Shown here: in pieces, positions 30,106 through 37,371 of the stretch
Numbering within the stretch: the first letter of the stretch is position 1
How the letters are laid out: the number at the start of each line of letters is the position of its first letter
NCBI RefSeq assembly: GCF_004339015.1
Contig: NZ_SMFQ01000003.1
Coordinates: 1,216,066-1,280,065 of the forward strand
DNA length: 64,000 nt
Source: Cocleimonas flava
Lineage (GTDB): Bacteria; Pseudomonadota; Gammaproteobacteria; Thiotrichales; Thiotrichaceae
Direction of reading: 5' to 3'
Position numbers and translations under genes: made by a program
Notes under the pieces: model-generated
The model's database searches: none
What the model saw: the letters and a program-made list of their open reading frames with translations, nothing else
Told to the model about the DNA's origin: nothing

Positions 30106-30411
30106 TTAACCGCCACCTTTGTGGAAGTATTTGAAGAAGCGCTTCAGGAATTTGGCTTGCTGCTCTTCACTGGTCTCTCTAAAACTAAAACCCACATTGA
30201 GAACTGGTAGACTTAACATCGCAATCACTCTGGGTGGCGCTTGCTCAATATCTATCGATACATCCAGCAAGCCGTCTTTGGTATTAATGGTCCATTGAGT
30301 TGCAGACACGTCATTACAAAGAAAATTATCTTCTTCAGTAATAAATTGACCTCGTAAGGTCTTGGTAAATTCTGGCACAGAAAAGGCCATCTCGTACTGT
30401 TTCTTATCCAA
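30106..30411 (-). CDS. Unknown protein of the aor cluster
   Basis: 101 residues, no family I recognise. No signal peptide or membrane segment. It reads as a compact alpha/beta protein: alternating strands (TQWTINTKDGLLDVSIDIEQ, VIAMLSLPVLNVGFSF) and an amphipathic helix near the end (EEQQAKFLKRFFKYFHKGGG). The end has three glycines after His-Lys, echoing a MoaD-like tail but far from its consensus. It lies between the MoaD and MoeB homologues, so a cofactor-insertion or maturation role for the aldehyde oxidoreductase is a reasonable guess. Confidence 0.5.
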   Translation of the reverse strand: MDKKQYEMAFSVPEFTKTLRGQFITEEDNFLCNDVSATQWTINTKDGLLDVSIDIEQAPPRVIAMLSLPVLNVGFSFRETSEEQQAKFLKRFFKYFHKGGG

Positions 30412-30504
30412 CTATTAACCCCAACCTTAAACCCAATTTGCGATACTCATGTAAATATTCACATCTGATTACAAACAATATCCTAACGATAAATAGATAG
30501 ATCA

Positions 30505-30768
30505 CTAACCACCAGCAACGGGTGGCCATATTGATAAAACATCATCCGCTTCTAAAATGTGCGCACTTCGGTCTTCGCAAACAAAAACGCCATTCACCAA
30601 AACAATATGCGCAAGCTCTAAGGGAATATTATATTCATCGATTACATCTTGCACAGATGTTCCCTGAGGCACTTTGATTTCGCGCTTATGTCGAGATGTA
30701 CCTGGTGGCAATAAACGCATCAGAGACGCAAATAATTCCAGATGCATTTTGATTTTAGGTTTATCCAT
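30505..30768 (-). CDS. MoaD/ThiS-family sulfur-carrier protein
   Basis: 87 residues, beta-grasp fold: strand MHLELFASLMRLLP, helix SVQDVIDEY, and the conserved end LSIWPPVAGG with the terminal GG that MoeB adenylates. MoaD is the small subunit of molybdopterin synthase and is used for the W or Mo cofactor of the aldehyde oxidoreductase. A dedicated copy inside an aor operon is known in other bacteria. A C6-TACTT element lies 18-43 bases before its start. Confidence 0.85.
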   Translation of the reverse strand: MDKPKIKMHLELFASLMRLLPPGTSRHKREIKVPQGTSVQDVIDEYNIPLELAHIVLVNGVFVCEDRSAHILEADDVLSIWPPVAGG

Positions 30769-30785
30769 AGAATAATGCTTATCTT

Positions 30786-30811
30786 AAAAAAGGCCTGTAA
30801 GTGGGGGGGTG
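30786..30811 (-). repeat. C6-TACTT element, copy 13 (minus)
   Basis: On the minus strand CACCCCCCCACTTACAGGCC then six T. One of only two copies on this strand, and it has CACTT where the others have TACTT. It lies 83 bases behind the aorC stop, so it could terminate that gene. Confidence 0.8.
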
Positions 30812-30893
30812 TCTTTTCATAGTTATATATTACTTAACAGTAAGATTCATTCAACATTACTTAATATAATACTTAAAACATTGAATTTATTCA

Positions 30894-32156
30894 TTAAACA
30901 ACGTTATCAAGTTCCTGGGTACACGATAGATATGCTTCCATCAATCGGGTCGGGTCTTTTAATAAACGACTTTTCCACACACCCAGATGCGTTTTGCTCT
31001 CAATTAATCCACGAATAACACCGATATGCTGGGTAACACCCAGTGTGCTGGCTCCCACCAGTACATCTTCTTCAATTCCCGAACCAAACCTGAGATTCAT
31101 GTATTTATAGGCTTCGGCATTATAGATATCAACACTGTCTCCACCTTCAACACCCATCCATAAACCAAAAGAATGAGAGATCAATCCCAACGTATCGAGA
31201 ACATTCATGTTTACCGAACCATTATGCTCCACCAAATGACCCGCCATGTTTAATGCCGCTATACGACCATGATCGGTTGCTGTAGGTTGAATCGCCTGCA
31301 CCTCGTAATTTCCAGTAGAAAAATCCTTACCCTGAGCGACATCTCCAGCAGCATAAACATTGGCAACATTGGTTTGCATATTGGTGTTGACCACAATCCC
31401 GTGATCCACTTCTATGCCAGAACCTTTAAGAAATTCAGTATTGGGTTTTACACCTGTGGCACTAATAACCGTACATGCCCGGATAGATTCCCCATTATCT
31501 AACTCAACGATCATCACGTCATCTTCTTCCCTGATAGAATTGACGCGTGTTGATGTGCGGATATTGACGCCTTTCTCGATACACCATTTTTCAAGGAGCC
31601 CACCAGCTTTATCATCGAGCATGCGCGGAACCATACGATCGCCCATCTCAATAACGGTCAGGTTTACGCCCATTTTGGCTAATGACTCAAGAATGATACA
31701 ACCGATAAATCCAGCACCCATTAGCACTACTTCCAAGCAACTATGCGAACGCTCGGCAATTTGTCTGGCATCTTCTATCGTCCAGCAATTGTGTACATTA
31801 GGAAGGTCAGCACCTTCAATAGGTGGAAGTAATGGCTTGGAACCCGCAGCGATTAACAATTTATCATAGGGTATTTCTGTGCCGTCATCCGTAGTCAATA
31901 CTTTCAGATCAGTATCAACGTTTTCAACGGCATGACCGAGGTATTGAATATTATGAGTATCGTAAAAGTCGTCAGAACGAAGATGTGTACCTGCTTCGTC
32001 AATATCTTTCATCAAAAAATAAGGAATAGCCATTCTCGAATACGGAGGTATGGGCTCGTTTCCTATCAAAATAATGGTTGAATCTGGATCTTGTTTTCGT
32101 AACGTCTCTGCGGCTACAACACCACACGGACCCGCGCCAATTATGACATGTCGCAT
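30894..32156 (-). CDS. aorC: FAD/NAD(P)-binding subunit, AorC-like
   Basis: 420 residues of the rubredoxin/nitrite-reductase class of pyridine-nucleotide oxidoreductases: FAD site GAGPCGVVAAETL at the N-terminus, NAD-site motif VLMGAGFIGCIILESLAKMG (about 148-165), and the ANVYAAGDVAQG motif closing the second FAD contact. It should pass electrons between the polyferredoxin subunit and NAD. Downstream of aorB by 263 bases, with a hairpin between them. In the aldehyde oxidoreductase of Aromatoleum, the third subunit is of this kind; I assign it by family and neighbours. Confidence 0.8.
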   Translation of the reverse strand: MRHVIIGAGPCGVVAAETLRKQDPDSTIILIGNEPIPPYSRMAIPYFLMKDIDEAGTHLRSDDFYDTHNIQYLGHAVENVDTDLKVLTTDDGTEIPYDKLLIAAGSKPLLPPIEGADLPNVHNCWTIEDARQIAERSHSCLEVVLMGAGFIGCIILESLAKMGVNLTVIEMGDRMVPRMLDDKAGGLLEKWCIEKGVNIRTSTRVNSIREEDDVMIVELDNGESIRACTVISATGVKPNTEFLKGSGIEVDHGIVVNTNMQTNVANVYAAGDVAQGKDFSTGNYEVQAIQPTATDHGRIAALNMAGHLVEHNGSVNMNVLDTLGLISHSFGLWMGVEGGDSVDIYNAEAYKYMNLRFGSGIEEDVLVGASTLGVTQHIGVIRGLIESKTHLGVWKSRLLKDPTRLMEAYLSCTQELDNVV

Positions 32157-32271
32157 AGATACTCCTGGAATCTGAGATTGCTTGTTAATGTGATCTGGTT
32201 AAGGTGAAAGTCACTTAAACCACATTGAAACTAAATTAAAACGTAAGCGAGTAATTGAATATTTAGCTAGA

Positions 32272-32297
32272 AAGAGCCTGGAATGTTCCAGGCTCTT
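32272..32297. terminator. Strong hairpin between aorB and aorC
   Basis: Twelve-base arms AAGAGCCTGGAA and TTCCAGGCTCTT. The T-run on the minus strand is short (TTTCT), so it may be a partial terminator or an mRNA-processing site that sets different levels for the two subunits. Confidence 0.6.
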
Positions 32298-32419
32298 ATG
32301 TATCAACCAATAAGACGTTAATGTTGTCACCAATAATAACGCCTTAGCCAATAGATAAAGCTCTCGGCAATAAATGAAGCCCTAGCCACTAAAAGTCGAA
32401 AGTACTTTATAAAAGTAAT

Positions 32420-34273
32420 TTACGCCAAGCTTAAGCGTTCAAGTGTTTCAGCAGTAGGAACACCATCTGGAGTCCAACCACGAACCTCATAATAAATAGG
32501 TAGCATTTCACCTAATCTATTCACTTGCCCTTTAGTTGGGCCAGATTTTATTGCCTCTTTGAGCAAGCGTTTAGGCAAGGTGTCGTCATCACTGGTGAAG
32601 CCAGCTGCGTTGTTGTATTGACGCTCCATATTCCAGATACGTTCTCCGGCTTCCAGACATTTATCAACACTCCAGTCACCTTCACAAGCCGCGTCAATTT
32701 GAGGCGCTATATTTTCCATACCCCATGCAAATGTGGTGAAAACACAAATACCCGCCGAATCAACAAGAGCTGTCGCATCCTGGAAAGCTTTTACTAACTC
32801 AGGTTTACCGTCAGATTCCGTTTGCTCTGTCTTAACTGGAATACCGAGTATTTCAGATGCGATTGTATAACCACGTAAATGACATGCTCCACGATTAGAT
32901 GTCGCATAAGCAAGACCAATACCTTGAATACCACGAGGGTCGTAAGCCGGGAATTCCTGTCCTTTAACAGACATTGATAATTCAGGCGCACCGTATTTTT
33001 CGCACATACGCTTAGAGCCCAACCCTAGAATTTTCCCAAAGTGTGTTCCTGCTGCAACTGCTTCGATTGAAGCAACCAATGCTTCAGCAGAACCAAACCG
33101 GAGTTCAATCCCATCTGTATCTTCAGTTGTCATTTTGCCGTCTTCAAATAACTCCATAGCCGCCGCTACAGTACAGCCGAAACTAATTGGGTCGAGGCCA
33201 TCTTCATTACAGACGAAGTTCACATAAGTCAGTGCATCGATATCATCAACGCCCGTATCAGCGCCTAAAGACCATGCTGCTTCGTATTCAAGTCCACCAG
33301 AAGCGCCATGATATTGAGGCTTATCTTTCACAGAGAAGTGTGTTTTATCTACCGTAGAAATACGACCACAAGCAATCGTACAGCCAAAGCATGCACCATT
33401 CGTTGTCAAATTTGGTTTACCATCACTGGCTCTTGGCTCGTGCATTGCTTCACCAGAGATATTTTCAGCGCCTTCAAAACCAACATCACGCATATTTCTC
33501 GCCGGTAACCCACCCACACCATTGATAACATTCATCAATACCTGTGTTCCGTATGCAGGGAGACCTTCTCCCGTAACTGCATTTTCTGCAAGTACCTGCT
33601 TCCCATCGTTTACAGCTTCAAAGAATGCTTTAGGGTCATTAATTCCCTTAACACCTTTTGTGCCTCTTACAGCAACAGCTTTCAAATTCTTTGATGCCAT
33701 TACTGTGCCCACACCAGAGCGGCCAGCTGCACGATGCAAATCATTTATAACTGCAGAATATAAACAGCCTTCTTCAGCAGGTCGGCCTACTACGGCAATT
33801 TTCAAATTAGGATCTTGATGCTTCTCATGAAGCATCTCATCAGCTTCCCATGCAGACTTACCCCATAGGTCGTCAGCGGCGCGAAGTTCTGTTAAGTCAT
33901 TTTCGATATATAAATAAACAGGTGTTGGTGATTTACCTTCAAAGATAATCATATCCCAACCCGCGTTTTTAAATTCATTACCAATGAATCCGCCAGAGTT
34001 AGAACATGCAATCGCCCCTGTTAAAGGACTTTTTGTAATGACTGAATAGCGACCACCTGTTGAAGCCATTGTTCCTGTTAGTGGCCCTGTAGCCATGATA
34101 AATAAGTTTTCAGGGCTTAATGGATCAACGTTTGGATCTGTTTCTTCGACCAGATATTTTGTTGCTAGACCTCGCTGGCCTAAATATTTAGTTGCCCACT
34201 CCATATTAAGTGGTTCGGGTGTACACGTCCCTTCAGTGAGGTTGACGCGTAATACATTTCTTGTCCAAGACAT
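32420..34273 (-). CDS. aorB: Aldehyde:ferredoxin oxidoreductase catalytic subunit, AorB-like
   Basis: 617 residues. It follows the AOR family through its full length: N-terminal ATGPLTGT, SGGFIGNEFKNAGWD, domain 2 GRSGVGTVMASKNLKAV, the [4Fe-4S] cysteines CFGCTIAC near residue 300, and a fourth Cys in DSAGICVF (about 505). AOR enzymes carry a tungsto- (or molybdo-) bis-pterin and oxidise aldehydes to acids; sequence cannot distinguish W from Mo, though characterised members of this family use W. No signal peptide: cytosolic. Four-cluster ferredoxin encoded 12 bases upstream, FAD subunit downstream. Confidence 0.95.
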   Translation of the reverse strand: MSWTRNVLRVNLTEGTCTPEPLNMEWATKYLGQRGLATKYLVEETDPNVDPLSPENLFIMATGPLTGTMASTGGRYSVITKSPLTGAIACSNSGGFIGNEFKNAGWDMIIFEGKSPTPVYLYIENDLTELRAADDLWGKSAWEADEMLHEKHQDPNLKIAVVGRPAEEGCLYSAVINDLHRAAGRSGVGTVMASKNLKAVAVRGTKGVKGINDPKAFFEAVNDGKQVLAENAVTGEGLPAYGTQVLMNVINGVGGLPARNMRDVGFEGAENISGEAMHEPRASDGKPNLTTNGACFGCTIACGRISTVDKTHFSVKDKPQYHGASGGLEYEAAWSLGADTGVDDIDALTYVNFVCNEDGLDPISFGCTVAAAMELFEDGKMTTEDTDGIELRFGSAEALVASIEAVAAGTHFGKILGLGSKRMCEKYGAPELSMSVKGQEFPAYDPRGIQGIGLAYATSNRGACHLRGYTIASEILGIPVKTEQTESDGKPELVKAFQDATALVDSAGICVFTTFAWGMENIAPQIDAACEGDWSVDKCLEAGERIWNMERQYNNAAGFTSDDDTLPKRLLKEAIKSGPTKGQVNRLGEMLPIYYEVRGWTPDGVPTAETLERLSLA

Positions 34274-34285
34274 ATTATTTAACCT

Positions 34286-34765
34286 CTATGCTGATGTGTT
34301 TGCGCTAGGAAGACTTTTTTCTGCAAATGCCTTCATACGATCATATCCAGTCGCGTTAGCGTCGATATATGTAATTGCTTCAGTCGGACAGGCTTTCGCA
34401 CATTCAGGATCGCCACCACAGAGGTCGCACTTGGCAACTTTGCCTGTTTCCTGCACGTAGTTGATCGTGCCAAAGGGACATGAAATAGTACAAACTTTAC
34501 AACCCACACATTTATCATCGATAACAATTTTTGCGCCGGTCGACATATCCATAGTAATTGCATCAACAGGACAAGCTCTTAAACACCAGGCTTCATCACA
34601 TTGAGTACATGTGTATGGTGCAAAACGTCCTTCTTCATGGAAAGTAAATACTTTGATGACTGATCGGGAGGGATTAAATTCACCTAGCTTTTCGTACGAG
34701 CATGCCATTTCACACTGCAGGCATCCAGTACATTTAGCCGGATCAAGATGTAGCGACTTTTGCAT
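34286..34765 (-). CDS. aorA: Polyferredoxin subunit, AorA-like
   Basis: 159 residues with 16 cysteines in four [4Fe-4S] sites: CTGCLQCEMAC, CTQCDEAWCLRAC, CVGCKVCTISC and CDLCGGDPECAKAC. No signal peptide. It should relay electrons from the tungsten/molybdenum site of AorB to the FAD subunit. First gene of the aor operon with AAAGGAG before the ATG. Confidence 0.9.
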   Translation of the reverse strand: MQKSLHLDPAKCTGCLQCEMACSYEKLGEFNPSRSVIKVFTFHEEGRFAPYTCTQCDEAWCLRACPVDAITMDMSTGAKIVIDDKCVGCKVCTISCPFGTINYVQETGKVAKCDLCGGDPECAKACPTEAITYIDANATGYDRMKAFAEKSLPSANTSA

Positions 34766-34871
34766 TCATATCTCCTTTAAATGGTTATTTTATTTATTTA
34801 TTAGATTTAAAATCCTTATACACAACTATAGTTAAGTTTCTAACGTTTTTTCTGATTTTCCTGAAAAGCTC

Positions 34872-36380
34872 CTAAGAGCCTTCCAAAATATCATTCTGCA
34901 GTTTACTCAATTCATCCCATGAACCCTTGGCAGCAAGCTCAGCTTGTGCAGGCCAGCTTTTAGGCTCATGCATTTTGTATCTTGATCCCGCAGCATTTAA
35001 GATTTCTTTGAGCGCATCACGGTTTGAGTTCTGAATGTCCTCATAGCGGGTTAAACCTGCTGCATACAATACTTCCTCAATCTTTGGTCCTATACCCTCT
35101 ATCTTTTTTAGATTATCAAAACCTTCAGATGATATCGTTTTAACCTTTGGTGCATTATCTTTAGCTAAGTTGTCTTTAGCTAGGTTATCTTTTGCTCCGC
35201 CATCTTTTACCTTCTCTGCACCGTCGGAGGAATCAGAGAGATTACTAACGCCTGCAGCCACAGTTGTTGCTGCAACTCCAGCCGACGCTGAAACGACTGA
35301 ATCACCAGCATTTTGAGATGTATTTACCATAGAATCAGATGCCTGCTTATTCATAGCAGTAGCATTTGAGTCATTCGTTTCTAGAACACCATCATTCTTT
35401 AGTTCTTGATACCATAAGTCATGATGTTCTTTAGCCCAGTTTTCATCACAATAACCGGTTTGCATCGCTTCATAAGCACCTTCCATTGCGAAAGTACCCA
35501 TATATATATGACCGAAAGATGCTGCTAATAAGCCAATCGCAGCAATAGCATGAATGACTTGAGATAATTTAATATCTTCTTGTGATATGCCGAAGAAAGG
35601 AAAGCCCATCACTATGCCACTTACGACAACCACTATACCCACAATCATCGCGATCCAGTACCAGGCCTTTTCACCACCATTATAGCGCCCTGCACTTGCA
35701 TGACCGCCAAACAATCCGCCACCTTTTGCAAACCATTTAATGTCAGTCCAGTTAGCAAAGTTACCCTTGATAAAAGTGAACAACATAATAATTAACAAAA
35801 CGGCAAACACCGGACCAATGTAGTTATGTACGGTTCTGCCCAGTATGGCGACTGCTCCAAAAGCATCTTTGCCTATAACCGGAATCAAACCGAATCTTCC
35901 CAGAGTAAGAAGTACTCCTGTTAGACCTAGAATCAAGAAGGAGATTGCAACTGACCAATGGACAAGACGTTGAAAACCTGAAAATCGACGGATTTTATTG
36001 CCAGAGCGACCTGCTTTTATTTTTATTTTTCCACGAATTAATCTAAACAGAGTAATAGCCAGTAATACACCACCTAAGGCATAAGCACTGTAAGGAATTA
36101 GTTTAGTGCGACGGAATTCACGCCACTCCTGACCACTTACATTAATTAAAGTGTCGGCAGTCGGCCCTTTTACCTGGGTAGTACCCGTGATATCAACGTT
36201 TCTTTGTCTTACTGCTCGCCACAAATCTGTAGCAGGACTTTTAACATCAACCTGTGGATTAAAGGTTGGGTTGTTGATTGCAGCATTTGCTGCCTCATCT
36301 GCAATAACAGTAGAAGTGACTGTTACATTCAATAACAGAAACACTAAACTTAATAGCAATGCCCTAGTGGCCATCCCCAT
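34872..36380 (-). CDS. Formate dehydrogenase cytochrome b subunit with C-terminal HhH-like domain
   Basis: 502 residues. Signal-like N-terminus (1-28), a periplasmic stretch, then the four-helix cytochrome b556 core with haem-ligand histidines in RLVHWS, RTVHNYIGP, HAIAAIG and FGHIYMG, as in FdnI/FdoI. It passes electrons from the Fe-S subunit to quinone. Unusually, after a low-complexity Ala/Ser/Lys-rich linker (about 340-415) it carries a helix-hairpin-helix-like domain (LKKIEGIGPKIEEVL, EILNAAG, WPAQAELAAKG), of the type often fused to ribosomal L21 proteins and others. Separated from fdhB by 358 bases with a terminator-like hairpin. Confidence 0.85.
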   Translation of the reverse strand: MGMATRALLLSLVFLLLNVTVTSTVIADEAANAAINNPTFNPQVDVKSPATDLWRAVRQRNVDITGTTQVKGPTADTLINVSGQEWREFRRTKLIPYSAYALGGVLLAITLFRLIRGKIKIKAGRSGNKIRRFSGFQRLVHWSVAISFLILGLTGVLLTLGRFGLIPVIGKDAFGAVAILGRTVHNYIGPVFAVLLIIMLFTFIKGNFANWTDIKWFAKGGGLFGGHASAGRYNGGEKAWYWIAMIVGIVVVVSGIVMGFPFFGISQEDIKLSQVIHAIAAIGLLAASFGHIYMGTFAMEGAYEAMQTGYCDENWAKEHHDLWYQELKNDGVLETNDSNATAMNKQASDSMVNTSQNAGDSVVSASAGVAATTVAAGVSNLSDSSDGAEKVKDGGAKDNLAKDNLAKDNAPKVKTISSEGFDNLKKIEGIGPKIEEVLYAAGLTRYEDIQNSNRDALKEILNAAGSRYKMHEPKSWPAQAELAAKGSWDELSKLQNDILEGS

Positions 36381-36533
36381 GATAATCTCCTAAGAGCCTC
36401 TCTCCTCAAGACGTATAAGTACTGCCAACGCCAACAGATCAGAAATCCAGGCGAATCATAGTGGAATATCAAACCTTTTAAACAAACAACACAGTTACCA
36501 AACATGGAATCTGAGCTTATCACTAAGCCCAAT

Positions 36534-36556
36534 AAGGGTATGTCTCAAGTACCCTT
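36534..36556. terminator. Hairpin in the fdhB to cytochrome b gap
   Basis: AAGGGTA and TACCCTT arms around a 9-base loop. No T-run on either side, so its role is unclear. Confidence 0.35.
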
Positions 36557-36673
36557 TCCGCTCGCTGTTTATTTAAAGGTAATCAACATTCTTCAAAGTG
36601 CGTCCAGGATATGGTGTCCCAGAGACTTACAGAACTTAATTGGTCTTGATCAGAGGTACCCTAATATACTTGT

Positions 36674-36709
36674 AAAAAACATACCCCCCCTCCTCCAATC
36701 AAAGGGGGC
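36674..36709 (-). terminator. Terminator-like hairpin behind fdhB
   Basis: On the minus strand CCCCC, a 13-base loop, GGGGG, a short spacer and six T. Thirty bases behind the fdhB stop; it may partly separate expression of the cytochrome b gene from fdhAB. Confidence 0.6.
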
Positions 36710-36738
36710 GTACAAATATCCTAACTAGGAGTTAGACT

Positions 36739-37359
36739 TTATTTTGTGGCTTTACCAGAAAAGTCTGGGTTAAAACCGTTTTGCTGAATATTACCGCTTG
36801 AAGCAAGATTAGACATACTTCTACTAATCACACGCTTACGGTAAATATCTGAAACCATATTGGCATCACCCGCTAACAATGCTTTAGTCGAACACATCTC
36901 TGCACAAAGTGGTAATTTGCCTTCAGCAAGTCGATTTGAACCGTACTTCTTATGTTCATCAACACTTCCAGCTTTTTCAGGACCACCTGCACAGAAAGTA
37001 CATTTATCCATCTTACCGCGAGAAGCAAATGCACCAGCAGTTGGGAACTGTGGAGCCCCAAATGGACATGCATAAGAGCAATAGCCACAACCGATACAAA
37101 TATCTTTATCGTGAAGCACGATACCGTTATCAGTAGTGTAGAAACAATCTACAGGACAAACTGCCGCACATGGAGCATCGGTACAGTGCATACAAGCCAC
37201 AGAGAGTGAACGCTCACCTGGCTCACCATCTTTAACTGTTACAACACGACGGCGATTTATACCCCATGGAACTTCATTTTCGTTTTTACATGCGGTAACA
37301 CAAGCGTTACATTCGATACAACGTTCTGAATCACAATAGAATTTTACATTAGCACCCAT
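36739..37359 (-). CDS. fdhB: Formate dehydrogenase iron-sulfur (beta) subunit
   Basis: 206 residues with four cysteine groups for [4Fe-4S] clusters: CIECNACVTAC, CMHCTDAPCAAVC, CIGCGYCSYAC and CTFCAGG with LPLCAEMC. Related to FdnH/FdhB but lacks a C-terminal membrane helix. It carries electrons from FdhA to the cytochrome b subunit. 12 bases behind fdhA. The leading Met and AGGAGG give a clear start. Confidence 0.93.
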   Translation of the reverse strand: MGANVKFYCDSERCIECNACVTACKNENEVPWGINRRRVVTVKDGEPGERSLSVACMHCTDAPCAAVCPVDCFYTTDNGIVLHDKDICIGCGYCSYACPFGAPQFPTAGAFASRGKMDKCTFCAGGPEKAGSVDEHKKYGSNRLAEGKLPLCAEMCSTKALLAGDANMVSDIYRKRVISRSMSNLASSGNIQQNGFNPDFSGKATK

Positions 37360-37371
37360 TATGTGTACCTC

